64,000 nt of DNA, taken from NCBI RefSeq assembly GCF_024347655.1, contig NZ_AP025514.1:62001-126000 (forward strand). The letters are read 5' to 3'. Below are positions 9,751 through 19,781 of this stretch, piece by piece. Source of the DNA: Vibrio toranzoniae. Lineage in GTDB: Bacteria; Pseudomonadota; Gammaproteobacteria; Enterobacterales; Vibrionaceae. Position 1 is the stretch's first letter, and the number at the start of each line of letters is the position of its first letter. The notes beneath the pieces are model-generated. The model searched no databases. It worked only from the letters and a program-made list of their open reading frames with translations, and was not told the origin of the DNA. Made by a program: the position numbers and the translations under genes.

Positions 9751-10500
9751 ATGTCTTCGACTGAGCAGACACAGCCTTTAATTAGCCACCTTCTAGAGCT
9801 ACGTAATCGCCTACTGCGTGCGATTGTTGCCGTCCTGGTTGTGTTTGTTGGGCTAATTTATTTTGCTAATGATATTTATGAATTCGTATCGGCACCTTTG
9901 GTAGATCGCCTACCTGAAGGGGCGACGATGATTGCAACGGATGTTGCATCACCATTTTTCACGCCGTTAAAGCTAACTTTAGTCGCCTCTATTTTTGTAG
10001 CGGTACCGTTTGTTTTGTATCAGGTATGGGCTTTTGTTGCACCGGGCTTATACAAACATGAGAAGCGTTTGATAATGCCTTTATTGGCTTCAAGTTCGCT
10101 GTTGTTTTACTGTGGTGTAGCGTTTGCTTACTTCGTGGTATTCCCGTTGGTATTTAGCTTCTTTACCACTATCTCTTTGGGACAGGTGGAGTTTGCGACA
10201 GACATATCGAGTTATCTTGATTTTGTACTGGCACTGTTCTTGGCCTTTGGTATTGCTTTTGAAGTGCCTGTTGCGATTATCTTGTTATGTTGGACTGGTG
10301 CGACAACGCCTAAATCGCTGTCTGAAAAGCGCCCTTATATTGTTGTGGGTGCGTTCATTATCGGCATGATGCTGACACCACCTGATATGATATCGCAAAC
10401 GCTGTTGGCCATTCCAATGTGTATTTTGTTTGAGATTGGTCTGTTCTTTGCGCGCTTCTATGTGCGTAAGCCGAATGGCGATGAAGAGGAAGAATCTTAA
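9751..10500 (+). CDS. tatC: Sec-independent translocase subunit TatC
   Basis: A 249-residue TatC with six predicted membrane helices. The cytoplasmic N-terminus ([14 protein letters not shown]) carries the conserved HLxELRxR motif that takes part in recognising the twin-arginine signal, and the first periplasmic loop has the FxxPLVDRLP-type segment. TatC is the receptor core of the Tat system. The ribosome site AGAGG lies seven bases before the ATG. Length and motifs are standard. Confidence 0.97.
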   Translation: MSSTEQTQPLISHLLELRNRLLRAIVAVLVVFVGLIYFANDIYEFVSAPLVDRLPEGATMIATDVASPFFTPLKLTLVASIFVAVPFVLYQVWAFVAPGLYKHEKRLIMPLLASSSLLFYCGVAFAYFVVFPLVFSFFTTISLGQVEFATDISSYLDFVLALFLAFGIAFEVPVAIILLCWTGATTPKSLSEKRPYIVVGAFIIGMMLTPPDMISQTLLAIPMCILFEIGLFFARFYVRKPNGDEEEES

Positions 10501-10534
10501 TTGAACCGTGCTTCTTAACGAGTCATTTAACAAT

Positions 10535-10561
10535 AAAAAAGCGGCCATAGGCCGCTTTTTT
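10535..10561. terminator. Bidirectional terminator of tatC and the tatD side
   Basis: GCGGCC-ATA-GGCCGC with six A before and six T after. It ends the tat operon on the plus strand and can stop minus-strand transcription coming from tatD and the small ORF. Confidence 0.92.
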
Positions 10562-10573
10562 GTTGTGTCTTGT

Positions 10574-10690
10574 TTATCGAATCTTTAACTGATATCCACA
10601 GTTTTGACATATGTAGAGCTCTTTAATCCCTAATATTTTATGCCACAAGGTTCGATGCTGGCGTTGCAAGTGCTGTGAGTGGTCACACAT
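10574..10690 (-). CDS. Small zinc-ribbon protein, 38 residues
   Basis: An ORF of 38 residues lies between tatD and the terminator, on the tatD strand. It starts MCDHSQHLQR and ends with ICQNCGYQLKIR. Cys2-x-His4 near the N-terminus and the CxxC pair at residues 28 and 31 (CQNCGY) look like a minimal zinc-binding site. GGAG lies nine bases before the ATG, and the stop falls just before the shared terminator. I do not recognise a named family. The tidy ends and the cysteine pattern argue for a real gene, but with 38 codons this is not proven. Confidence 0.55.
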   Translation of the reverse strand: MCDHSQHLQRQHRTLWHKILGIKELYICQNCGYQLKIR

Positions 10691-10775
10691 AATTATCATC
10701 TCCATATGAATGTAGTTGATAATAGACTTGTTGCTAGCTCTTCTCAAATGTTTTGGGGGTTTAAATCAATTTGAT

Positions 10776-11540
10776 TTATGACAAATTAAATAAGTCTCTC
10801 GCATTTTGAGTGGTTATTGCGTCAACTTCTTTCATTGTCATGCCCCTTAGGTCGGCAATACGTTTCGCAACCAACTCCGTATAAGCGGGTTCATTACGTT
10901 TACCACGGTGTGGCGCGGGTGCTAAATAAGGGCAATCTGTTTCCAAGATGACGTAATTCATATCCAGATGTGGGATTACCTTATCCATCCCCGAATTCTT
11001 AAAAGTAGAGACTCCACCTAATCCAAGGTGAAAACCGAGCGCGTTGATTGCTTGAGCTTCTTCTAAGCTGCTTCCAAAGCAGTGGAACACGCCACGTAAG
11101 CGACCGTCTTGCTCTTGACGAAGTAGAGTTAGTGTCTCTTCGATAGAGTCTCGAGTATGGATCACTACTGGTAGATCGAGTTCTTTTGCCCACTGTAGTT
11201 GAGTCACAAACGCCATCTCTTGTTCGGCTTTAAAGGTTTTATCCCAGTACAGGTCGATGCCAATTTCACCTACGGCGATAAAGTCACGCTTATCGAACCA
11301 AGCTCGAATGGTTTTCAGGGTTTGTTCAATATTGGCATCCACGTAGCAGGGGTGTAAGCCCATCATTGAGTGACACACCTCAGGGAACTGTGCTTCCGTC
11401 GCTAGCATTGGCTCGATAGATTCTAAATCGATATTAGGCAGCAGAATCGTATCAATTCCTTGATCTCGTGCGCGTTGTACTACTTGTTCGCGGTCTTCGT
11501 CGAATTCGCTCGCGTAAATATGAGCATGGGTGTCGATCAT
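10776..11540 (-). CDS. tatD: TatD-family metal-dependent hydrolase
   Basis: A 254-residue TIM-barrel hydrolase of the TatD/YcfH/YjjV family, which includes metal-dependent 3'-5' DNases. Metal ligands are visible: HxH at residues 5 and 7 (DTHAH), the glutamate in VGEIGID, the histidines in VVIHTRDS and GVFHCFG, and the aspartate in LETDCPYL. The family signature LAPAPHRGKRNEP is present. It is divergent from hemB and convergent with tatC. Whether it is TatD proper or the YjjV-type paralogue cannot be settled from sequence; position after tatC favours tatD. Confidence 0.88.
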   Translation of the reverse strand: MIDTHAHIYASEFDEDREQVVQRARDQGIDTILLPNIDLESIEPMLATEAQFPEVCHSMMGLHPCYVDANIEQTLKTIRAWFDKRDFIAVGEIGIDLYWDKTFKAEQEMAFVTQLQWAKELDLPVVIHTRDSIEETLTLLRQEQDGRLRGVFHCFGSSLEEAQAINALGFHLGLGGVSTFKNSGMDKVIPHLDMNYVILETDCPYLAPAPHRGKRNEPAYTELVAKRIADLRGMTMKEVDAITTQNARDLFNLS

Positions 11541-11657
11541 TATTTTGTCCTGAAAGCGGTCTTTACTGAGTTGTCATGAGTATACGGCAGTGTGAGGAGA
11601 AGGTCATTTTTTGCCATTCATCCCTATTTTTGAATGGGTTTTATACTTTACTGCTAG

Positions 11658-12791
<1,134 letters not shown>

Positions 12792-12820
12792 CTGCGCAGA
12801 ATGAACTTAAGTGATCAGTA

Positions 12821-12848
12821 AAAGGGTTGGCCATTGTGCCAGCCCTTT
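12821..12848 (+). terminator. Terminator after hemB
   Basis: AAAGGGTTGGC and GCCAGCCCTTT pair around CATTGT, followed by a mixed T-rich stretch (TTTCGTTT). It lies just before the ribosome site of the next gene, so read-through into that gene is possible. Confidence 0.7.
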
Positions 12849-12868
12849 CGTTTATAAGGATGAAATAA

Positions 12869-13309
12869 GTGTCAGTTGTCGTACGTGAAGGTTCGTTAGA
12901 AGAAGTGGTGTCTGTGGTCGAGCAAATCTCTGAGTTCGCTAAAAAAGAGAGTGTCGCATCTTTATCGGAGCGGTTAGCGGGTAAAACAAGCCTGATCCTC
13001 GTTGCTGAAGAAGCAGGCGTGTTACTTGGTTTTAAGATCGGCTATGAATTGGATCAGCAGACCTTTTATAGTTGGTTTGGGGGCGTTTCTCCACTTGCTA
13101 GAAACAAAGGGGTCGCACAGGCGCAACTCGATGCTCAGGAACTTTGGGTAGAACAACAGGGGTACCAACAGCTGAAAGTTAAATCTCGCAATCAGTTTCC
13201 AGCTATGCTGCGTTTGTTATTGAGAAACGGCTATCAAATCGAAAAACTGGAAGAAAAAGAAGATATTACTGAAAATCGAATCTATTTTTTGAAGACACTT
13301 TCAGTGTGA
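12869..13309 (+). CDS. GNAT-family N-acetyltransferase
   Basis: A 146-residue protein starting with GTG, preceded by TAAGGA. The central strand-helix unit (LLGFKIGYELDQQTFYSWFGGVSPLARNKGVAQAQLDAQ) fits the acetyl-CoA-binding part of GNAT enzymes, with RNKGVA as a Q/RxxGxG/A-like loop. The substrate is unknown. It lies between hemB and the ryhB RNA gene; as I recall, V. cholerae has a gene of this kind at the same place. Confidence 0.85.
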   Translation: MSVVVREGSLEEVVSVVEQISEFAKKESVASLSERLAGKTSLILVAEEAGVLLGFKIGYELDQQTFYSWFGGVSPLARNKGVAQAQLDAQELWVEQQGYQQLKVKSRNQFPAMLRLLLRNGYQIEKLEEKEDITENRIYFLKTLSV

Positions 13310-13351
13310 TGAGTGATTGAAACTAGTGTGATGATTCACTAATTATAAATT

Positions 13352-13406
13352 AAATGAGATTTATTATCATTTAACTGTTGACTATTAAATGAGAATCATT
13401 ATTATT
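13352..13406 (+). promoter_or_regulatory. Fur boxes and promoter of ryhB
   Basis: Two Fur-box-like words occur: AAATGAGATTTATTATCATT (13352-13371) and AAATGAGAATCATTATTATT (13387-13406). The second covers the promoter: TTGACT at 13378-13383 as -35 and TATTAT at 13400-13405 as -10, spaced by 16 bases. Fur with Fe(II) would block RNA polymerase here, so the RNA should be made when iron is scarce. The predicted start of transcription is near 13412. Confidence 0.85.
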
Positions 13407-13411
13407 AACCC

Positions 13412-13632
13412 TGTCTTAGGGAATGAGGAAATGTTCACAAGGATGTTGAGTACTCAAGTATCTACTTGGTTACGTAACAGAATTCTCGCGAACTTATACT
13501 AAGTTCTTTTTGACACGACATTGCTCACATTGCTTCCAGTGTAATTTATAGCTTTTAGGTAAAGCTGTGGTATTCAATTTGAATAGCTTTACCGGTTTTT
13601 GCTAGGCGACATCTTCGGGTGTCGCTTTTTTT
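13412..13632 (+). ncRNA. ryhB: RyhB iron-stress small RNA (Vibrio type, long)
   Basis: The segment at 13511-13541 contains the conserved RyhB pairing core (CACGACATTGCTCACATTG followed by CTTCCAGTGTAAT), nearly identical to E. coli RyhB. The transcript would be about 220 nt, matching the longer RyhB known from V. cholerae, not the 90-nt enteric form. RyhB acts with Hfq to repress mRNAs of iron-using proteins. It ends at a strong hairpin with a UUCG loop and seven T. Ends are predicted, not measured. Confidence 0.93.
13606..13632 (+). terminator. Terminator of ryhB
   Basis: GCGACATC-TTCG-GGTGTCGC is an 8-bp stem closed by a C(UUCG)G tetraloop and followed by seven T, as expected for an Hfq-bound small RNA 3' end. 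Confidence 0.93.
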
Positions 13633-13701
13633 ATACCTCTATTTCAACAAGATGCATATTTAGTGGCACGTATTTTTATGAATAAAACGCCATCAGTATT
13701 C

Positions 13702-13894
13702 TTTTCCACAATGCAGGATCGAAAAAAGATCGTTGATCATCTGTTCGATCTGTTATTTTTTTCTTTATTTTCATGTGTTTATGTTTGTTTTTTTATGGCT
13801 TTACCTTAGTTCTCAACAGGGTGGATAAATAATATAAACAGAGTTATCCACAGGTGGCTGGTGTCTCAGAACAAAAAATAACAATAAATTGATT
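13702..13894. promoter_or_regulatory. oriC-like motif cluster upstream of polA (DnaA boxes, GATC cluster, 13-mer, IHF site)
   Basis: A perfect DnaA box TTATCCACA lies at 13844-13852, in a context (ACAGAGTTATCCACAG) that resembles E. coli oriC R4 as I recall it. A one-mismatch box TTATCCACC is at 13820-13828 on the minus strand, and TTTTCCACA at 13702-13710. Four GATC sites sit within 34 bases (13717-13750). The last begins GATCTGTTATTTT, an exact fit to the oriC 13-mer consensus GATCTNTTNTTTT, followed by a T-rich tract. CAATAAATTGATT (13882-13894) is a perfect IHF consensus on the minus strand. The likely role is DnaA/SeqA/IHF control of polA; a DNA-unwinding role is possible. Confidence 0.6.
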
Positions 13895-14003
13895 ATAACG
13901 AATACAATCGAATGAACGGATACGGATCGACAACGTAGAATCCAACCAACAGACGTGGCATTCTTAACAGATTATTTCTGTACTTACTGGATACACAAAC
14001 ATT

Positions 14004-16802
14004 ATGGCTCGTATTCCTGATAATCCATTGATTCTAATCGATGGCTCTTCTTACTTATATCGCGCGTTCCATGCTTACCCTGGCACAATGAGCAATGGTG
14101 ATATCCCAACCAACGCTGTTTATGGTGTGGTTAACATGCTACGTAGCATGATGCGTCAATTCGCTTCTGATCGTATGGCGGTAATTTTTGATGCGAAAGG
14201 AAAAACGTTCCGTGATGATATGTACCCAGAGTACAAAGCAAACCGTCCACCAATGCCTGACGACCTTCGTTGCCAGATCGAGCCGCTGCATAATGTCATT
14301 CGTGCAATGGGTCTACCGCTTATCTCTATCCCTGGGGTAGAAGCCGATGACGTGATTGGTACGCTGGCTTCTCAAGCTTCCGCGATGGGCATGCCTGTTC
14401 TTATCAGTACTGGCGATAAAGATATGGCGCAACTGGTCGATGACAACGTTACTTTGATCAATACCATGACCAACGTGGTGATGGATCGTGAAGGCGTTAT
14501 CGAGAAGTTTGGTATCCCACCTGAGTTGATCATCGATTACCTTGCTCTAATGGGTGATAAAGTCGATAACATTCCGGGCGTGCCGGGTGTGGGTGATAAG
14601 ACAGCGACGGCTCTGTTGCAAGGCATCGGCAGCATCGAAAAACTGTATCAAAACCTTGATGACATTGCGGCGCTTGGCTTTCGTGGTTCAAAAACCATGG
14701 CGAAGAAGCTTATCGATAATAAAGACAACGCTGAGATGTCTTACGAACTTGCGACCATTAAGTTGGATGTTGAGTTAGAAGAAACACCGGAATCGCTCGT
14801 GAAAGCTCAACCAAACATTGATGAGCTGATTAAGCTATATGGTCAGCTGGTGTTTAAGTCTTGGCTCAATGAGTTACTTGATGGCGGTAATGGGGTGGTG
14901 GAAGCGGCTGAAAGATCAGGTGCGGTACGCAGCAGCGGCTCGTCTGCCACCTCAGCTGTTGAGATGAATACCTCTGCAGTGACGATTGATCGCAGCCACT
15001 ACGAAACGATTCTAGATGAAGATGCTTTCAATACTTGGTTAGAAAAACTTAAAGCGGCTGAAGTGTTTGCTTTTGATACCGAGACAGACAGCCTAGACTA
15101 CATGGTCGCTAACCTTGTCGGTCTATCATTTGCCACCGAAGAAGGCGTTGCCGCTTACGTGCCGGTTGCTCATGACTACCTCGATGCACCTCAACAACTC
15201 GATCGTGATTGGGTACTAAAACAGCTTAAACCGATACTAGAAGATGACTCGCAAGCAAAAGTAGGTCAAAACCTGAAGTACGATATGAGCGTTTTAGCGC
15301 GCTACGATATCGAGATGAAAGGCATCAATCACGACACCATGCTGGCATCATACGTTTTCAATAGCGTAGGTGGTAAGCATGATATGGATAGCTTAGCGCT
15401 GCGTTTCCTTCAGCATAGCTGTATCTCATTTGAGCAAATTGCAGGTAAAGGAAAAAAACAGCTTACTTTCAACCAGATTGAATTGGGCGAAGCATCTCCA
15501 TATGCAGCGGAAGATGCGGATGTGACATTGCGTCTTCATCATCGTTTAATGGAAAACATTGAGCAAGATGAAAAGCTAAAAGCAATTTATGAAGAGATCG
15601 AAGTACCACTGATTCCTGTGATGTCTCGTATTGAACGCACAGGTGTCTTTATCGATGACATGTTACTAGGGGCTCAATCGCAAGAGATTGCGGTTCGTCT
15701 TGTTGAGCTAGAGCAGAAAGCTTATGAGATTGCAGAGCAAGAGTTCAACATGAACTCGCCAAAACAGTTGCAAGCGATCTTGTTTGAAAAGATGGGTCTG
15801 CCCGTTATCAAGAAAACGCCATCAGGTAGCCCTTCAACCAACGAAGAAGTGTTGCAAGAGTTAGCGTTGGACTACCCGCTGCCTAAGCTGATCATTGAGT
15901 ATCGTGGCCTAGCAAAACTGAAATCGACGTACACCGATAAACTACCGAAGATGATCAACGCTGAAACGGGCCGTGTTCATACGTCTTATCACCAAGCGGT
16001 GACAGCGACAGGTCGTTTGTCTTCGACCGATCCAAACCTGCAGAACATCCCAATTCGTAATGAAGAGGGTCGTCGTATCCGCCAAGCATTTGTTGCTCAA
16101 CATGGGTGGAAGATTCTAGCGGTCGATTACTCACAAATTGAATTACGTATCATGGCGCACCTGTCGGGCGACAAAGCCTTATTGGCAGCTTTCCAACAAG
16201 GCAAAGATATCCACGCAGCCACTGCGGCTGAAATTATTGGCGTTGATATTGAAAGCGTTACCTCTGAGCAGCGTCGCCGTGCCAAGGCGGTTAACTTTGG
16301 TCTTATCTATGGTATGAGTGCCTTTGGTTTGGCTAAGCAGCTGGGTATTCCTCGCGGTGAAGCGCAACATTACATGGACACCTACTTTGAACGCTATCCT
16401 GGCGTAATGCAGTACATGGAAGACACACGTAGCGCAGCGTCAGAGCAGGGCTTTGTTGAAACGATTTATGGTCGTCGTTTACATTTGCCGGAGATTAAAT
16501 CTCGAAATGGGATGCGTCGTAAAGCGGCTGAGCGTGCGGCGATCAACGCACCAATGCAAGGTACGGCGGCTGACATTATCAAAAAAGCGATGCTATTGGT
16601 TGATGAGTGGATTCAAGCGGAAGGCGATGGCCGTGTGAAACTGCTAATGCAAGTGCACGATGAATTGGTATTTGAAGTGGAAGAGTCAGCTTTAGCCGAA
16701 ATTGAAAGTAAAGTACAAGAATTGATGGAATCCGCTGCTGAGCTAGCCGTTCCGCTTGTTGCGGAAGCTGGCCACGGTGATAACTGGGATCAAGCCCACT
16801 AA
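14004..16802 (+). CDS. polA: DNA polymerase I
   Basis: A 932-residue three-domain polymerase for Okazaki-fragment maturation and repair. Residues 1-295 form the 5'-3' flap nuclease ([23 protein letters not shown]). About 325-520 form the 3'-5' exonuclease with an intact ExoI motif (FDTETDSL), so proofreading should work. The polymerase domain carries motif A ([17 protein letters not shown]), motif B ([16 protein letters not shown]) and motif C (QVHDELVFE). It is monocistronic, with a terminator after it and then spf, the same order as in E. coli. The upstream region holds DnaA-type sites. Confidence 0.98.
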   Translation: MARIPDNPLILIDGSSYLYRAFHAYPGTMSNGDIPTNAVYGVVNMLRSMMRQFASDRMAVIFDAKGKTFRDDMYPEYKANRPPMPDDLRCQIEPLHNVIRAMGLPLISIPGVEADDVIGTLASQASAMGMPVLISTGDKDMAQLVDDNVTLINTMTNVVMDREGVIEKFGIPPELIIDYLALMGDKVDNIPGVPGVGDKTATALLQGIGSIEKLYQNLDDIAALGFRGSKTMAKKLIDNKDNAEMSYELATIKLDVELEETPESLVKAQPNIDELIKLYGQLVFKSWLNELLDGGNGVVEAAERSGAVRSSGSSATSAVEMNTSAVTIDRSHYETILDEDAFNTWLEKLKAAEVFAFDTETDSLDYMVANLVGLSFATEEGVAAYVPVAHDYLDAPQQLDRDWVLKQLKPILEDDSQAKVGQNLKYDMSVLARYDIEMKGINHDTMLASYVFNSVGGKHDMDSLALRFLQHSCISFEQIAGKGKKQLTFNQIELGEASPYAAEDADVTLRLHHRLMENIEQDEKLKAIYEEIEVPLIPVMSRIERTGVFIDDMLLGAQSQEIAVRLVELEQKAYEIAEQEFNMNSPKQLQAILFEKMGLPVIKKTPSGSPSTNEEVLQELALDYPLPKLIIEYRGLAKLKSTYTDKLPKMINAETGRVHTSYHQAVTATGRLSSTDPNLQNIPIRNEEGRRIRQAFVAQHGWKILAVDYSQIELRIMAHLSGDKALLAAFQQGKDIHAATAAEIIGVDIESVTSEQRRRAKAVNFGLIYGMSAFGLAKQLGIPRGEAQHYMDTYFERYPGVMQYMEDTRSAASEQGFVETIYGRRLHLPEIKSRNGMRRKAAERAAINAPMQGTAADIIKKAMLLVDEWIQAEGDGRVKLLMQVHDELVFEVEESALAEIESKVQELMESAAELAVPLVAEAGHGDNWDQAH

Positions 16803-16836
16803 TCAGTTTTTGACCTTATCGAGTGAATTAGTATGA

Positions 16837-16864
16837 GCCAGTGCACAAACACTGGCTTTTTTTT
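16837..16864 (+). terminator. Terminator of polA
   Basis: GCCAGTG and CACTGGC form a 7-bp stem with a six-base loop, followed by eight T. Confidence 0.92.
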
Positions 16865-16977
16865 ATCTAAAATAAAGTTGAATTGTGGAAAGAATCAGGA
16901 TGTTTTAATAAAACATTCATGAAAAAAAATTACAAAAAATGTTTTCATTTCTGAGCAATTGTTGTACATTAAATCTC

Positions 16978-17082
16978 GTAGGGTACAGAGGTAAGATGTT
17001 CTATCTTTCAGACCTTTTGTTTCACGTTATTGGATTAGGCTGATTCAGCCGCCCCAGTCAGCATTTGACTGGGGCGTTTTTT
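16978..17082 (+). ncRNA. spf: Spot 42 small RNA
   Basis: The 5' part GTAGGGTACAGAGGTAAG and the words that follow it (ATGTTCTATCTTTCAGACC) are identical to E. coli Spot 42. The RNA ends in the hairpin CGCCCCAGTC / GACTGGGGCG and six T. Spot 42 is an Hfq-dependent RNA that represses catabolic genes when glucose is present; in E. coli cAMP-CRP represses it. TACATT (16965-16970) is a fair -10 box seven bases before the predicted start. Position between polA and engB matches E. coli and other Vibrio. Confidence 0.96.
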
Positions 17083-17307
17083 CTTGTGCGAAAGAAAAAT
17101 ATTTCCAACCATATTTATCCTACTACTCCGCTTACTTTTCATGCCTTTTCCTAGGCTTTTCAAAAATCGTCTTTATTACGTTAGTTTTCTTAAATTTGGA
17201 ACTCAATCAGAAATTGGTAATTTTAATCCGTCTCAAATTCGATTGTTTTTTCATTTGAAATAACTTTTATTTTACAAATTTCCGGTAAAGGATAGCTAGC
17301 TCGCACC

Positions 17308-17907
17308 TTATTTATCAGTGTATTGAGCGGGTGAATGCTCGATGTAGTCCATGATTTTCTGTTGTTTCTCGGTGCTGTATTTCAGTGCTTCGGCGGTGAT
17401 CTGGATGGAGTGCGCCATCGAAGAGATATTGTTGGTCGCTTTCACCAAGGTTTGCTGCATGGGTTTCAGGATAAGCATATAGATAGCGGTTAAAGCGATA
17501 ATAATGACAGCGATAACCGCCGCCAGCGCAATGATGATCTTGGTCTGTATATCATCGAGCAGCATTTGACTGGTTTGTTTAAAGGCGAGGCGAGATTGAT
17601 CCAAGGCTTGAGGGAGTTGATTGAGTGATGTCTGAGTTGAAGCCGCAAATTTATTCATGCTGTCGACGGTGTGATTCAAGGCTTGTTGCTGGTCTTCGCT
17701 GAGATTGGGGTTATTGACGATGGCTTGCAAAGATTGCGATATCTTCTCAAGAGATTCACTGGCCTCCTGAGCATACTTCTCCATGCCATCGAGATCTAAG
17801 GTCATATCGACGTTGATCAGTGGTGCTTCTGTTGGTTCTGTTTCAGAGGTGTGGCCTGTAACAGGTATCAGGATCATTGCTATTACGGCCAAGAGTGTTT
17901 TCCACAT
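17308..17907 (-). CDS. Uncharacterised membrane-anchored protein with signal sequence and coiled coil
   Basis: A 199-residue protein that I do not recognise. It begins with a likely signal peptide (MWKTLLAVIAMILIPVTGHTS). A helical, Gln/Ser-rich region with heptad character (about 40-118) follows, then one strong membrane helix (about 124-147, IIIALAAVIAVIIIALTAIYMLI), then a second helical part (150-190). The layout resembles a chemoreceptor or sensor stalk without any signalling domain. AAAGGA lies six bases before the ATG. It sits alone between spf and engB on the engB strand. It may act as a periplasmic/inner-membrane scaffold, but no function can be assigned. Confidence 0.75.
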   Translation of the reverse strand: MWKTLLAVIAMILIPVTGHTSETEPTEAPLINVDMTLDLDGMEKYAQEASESLEKISQSLQAIVNNPNLSEDQQQALNHTVDSMNKFAASTQTSLNQLPQALDQSRLAFKQTSQMLLDDIQTKIIIALAAVIAVIIIALTAIYMLILKPMQQTLVKATNNISSMAHSIQITAEALKYSTEKQQKIMDYIEHSPAQYTDK

Positions 17908-18033
17908 GAGTATTCCTTTCTCGTTGTTCTGTTTAGCAAACGTTGTTTTTAGTATGGTTTACTTCTATACGTTCAAGCGGATAAATATCATTTTTAACGT
18001 TTAAAATTGGGTTTAACTCACTCATTTATGAGC

Positions 18034-18065
18034 AAAAAAATACCCCACCTAAATAAGGTAGGGTA
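18034..18065 (-). terminator. Terminator of engB
   Basis: Read on the minus strand, TACCCTACC and GGTGGGGTA pair (one mismatch) and are followed by seven T. It separates engB from the uncharacterised gene downstream. Confidence 0.88.
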
Positions 18066-18138
18066 TTGATAAGGTTAAATCACTGGTAGTCCGTGCTTTA
18101 ACCTCTCGTTATAGATGAAGCGATTATAGATAGAGGCA

Positions 18139-18798
18139 CTATTCGGAGTCGTTGTGCTCTTCATCTGCTAGCTCATCAATAAGTTGGTCTGCAAACGCAG
18201 GTGCGAACCACTCATCCATTTTGCTACGCAGTTGGTCAACACCGATACCTTTCATTGAAGAGAAGACATCAACCGCGACATCACCACCGAAAGATTTTGC
18301 ATCGTTACGGATTTTCAGTAGCTGTGCTTTACGCGCACCGCTTTTCAGTTTGTCTGCTTTTGTTAACAAAACCTGTACTGGGATACGGCTATCGATAGCC
18401 CAGTAGATCATTTGTTGGTCAAGGTCTTTCATTGGGTGACGGATATCCATCAATACCACTAAGCCCTTCAGGCTTTCTCGGCGTTGTAGGTATTCACCTA
18501 GCGACTTCTGCCATTTTTTCTTCATTTCAAGGGGGACTTGAGCGAAGCCATATCCAGGTAAATCGACGATATGACAACCATCTGTTACCTTGAATAGGTT
18601 AATTAACTGAGTTCGACCTGGTGTTTTACTGGTTTTCGCCAAGCTTTTTTGGTTGGTAACGCGGTTTAGCGCGCTAGATTTACCAGCATTGGAGCGTCCT
18701 GCAAACGCAATTTCGATTCCTTCGTCTTCTGGTAAATGACGAATATCAGGTGCACTGGTAATGAAATGCGTGTTTTGATAATGAATTTTTACGCTCAC
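18139..18798 (-). CDS. engB: Ribosome biogenesis GTPase EngB/YsxC/YihA
   Basis: EngB is an essential GTPase for 50S subunit assembly. The 219-residue protein shows G1 (GRSNAGKSS), G3 (DLPGYG), G4 (TKAD) and a G5-like FSSMKG motif. The frame stays open 50 codons further upstream. The GTG at 18798 is chosen because GGAG precedes it by six bases and the protein then begins [23 protein letters not shown], like E. coli YihA. It is divergent from the cytochrome gene, and the acidic C-terminal tail ([11 protein letters not shown]) is as in homologues. Confidence 0.95.
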   Translation of the reverse strand: MSVKIHYQNTHFITSAPDIRHLPEDEGIEIAFAGRSNAGKSSALNRVTNQKSLAKTSKTPGRTQLINLFKVTDGCHIVDLPGYGFAQVPLEMKKKWQKSLGEYLQRRESLKGLVVLMDIRHPMKDLDQQMIYWAIDSRIPVQVLLTKADKLKSGARKAQLLKIRNDAKSFGGDVAVDVFSSMKGIGVDQLRSKMDEWFAPAFADQLIDELADEEHNDSE

Positions 18799-18946
18799 TG
18801 TTAACTCCATCTCGACTTTGTGTAGTCGATTGATTACTTTTTTGTGAATTTGTGTAAAATAACCGTGCTCGGCATAAGGTCGCCTATTGTACCATGAGTG
18901 GCAACATAGAGTGGTACTGGAAGCTTGATAATTATAATGGAATGTC

Positions 18947-19564
18947 ATGAAGAAATTAGCGCTAATTTTGAGTCTTTTAGCCAGCTGCTCAGTATGGGCT
19001 CAAGGTAGTATTGAAGCTGGTAAAGCCAAATCACAAACATGTGTCGCCTGCCATGGTGCTGACGGCAACAGTCTGATCACCCAGTACCCTAAACTGGCTG
19101 GTCAACATGAGAAGTACCTAATAAAGCAGTTAAAAGAGCTTAAGTTAGGTATGACGAGTGGTGGTAAACAAGGTCGTTATGAACCTGTAATGGGTGCAAT
19201 GGCGATGCCTTTATCTGAAGAAGATATGGCTGACCTAGCGGCATACTACGCCTCTCTCCCTATCTCTAATAACTCTACTCCTGAAAATGTTGTAGATGAA
19301 GGTAAGGTTCTTTACACGGCGGGTGACTCAGAACGCGGCCTAACAGCGTGTACTGCTTGTCATGGCCCTCGTGGTAACGGCACCGAACTTTCTGGTTTCC
19401 CTAAAATTTCAGGCCAACACGCAGATTACATCAAGGCTCAACTTGAGAAATTCCGCGATGATAGCCGTAATAACGACATGAATGCGATGATGCGTGATGT
19501 AGCTAAAAAGTTAACAGACGCAGACATTGATACCTTATCGAAGTACGTTGGTGGTCTACACTAA
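18947..19564 (+). CDS. Di-haem cytochrome c4
   Basis: A 205-residue periplasmic cytochrome with a signal peptide cleaved after SVWA. Two haem-binding sites are present, CVACH (C32, C35, H36) and CTACH (C135, C138, H139), each followed by a methionine-rich ligand region (MGAMAMP and MNAMMRD). This is the two-domain cytochrome c4 fold. It is thought to pass electrons from the bc1 complex to the terminal oxidase. It is adjacent to polA/engB in several gammaproteobacteria. Its start is divergent from engB. Confidence 0.93.
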   Translation: MKKLALILSLLASCSVWAQGSIEAGKAKSQTCVACHGADGNSLITQYPKLAGQHEKYLIKQLKELKLGMTSGGKQGRYEPVMGAMAMPLSEEDMADLAAYYASLPISNNSTPENVVDEGKVLYTAGDSERGLTACTACHGPRGNGTELSGFPKISGQHADYIKAQLEKFRDDSRNNDMNAMMRDVAKKLTDADIDTLSKYVGGLH

Positions 19565-19625
19565 TTTGTCGGTTTCTTGCTCTTAGCCAGAGTTAAGAAA
19601 TGTACGTTCGAGCGAGGTTAAAGAG

Positions 19626-19660
19626 ACACCCTGATCAGTAATGGTTGGGGTGTTTTCTTT
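19626..19660 (+). terminator. Terminator of the cytochrome c4 gene
   Basis: ACACCC and GGGTGT pair around a 17-base loop, followed by TTTCTTTT. It is of moderate strength. Confidence 0.7.
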
Positions 19661-19781
19661 TGTGTGGGGTTTATTTATGTGTTTCTATTTAATGTCTGAT
19701 TTATCAATGTGTGGTCGATTCGTGTACGAAAGTGTGAAGTAGCACTCTTGTAGTCTTTTTGTAACCGGGTAAAGTAATCGC

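Noticed and set aside
13702..13894. The main chromosome origin itself
   Set aside because: Only one perfect DnaA box is present and the neighbours (ryhB, polA) are not those of Vibrio oriC1 (mioC, mnmG). It is kept as an oriC-like regulatory cluster.
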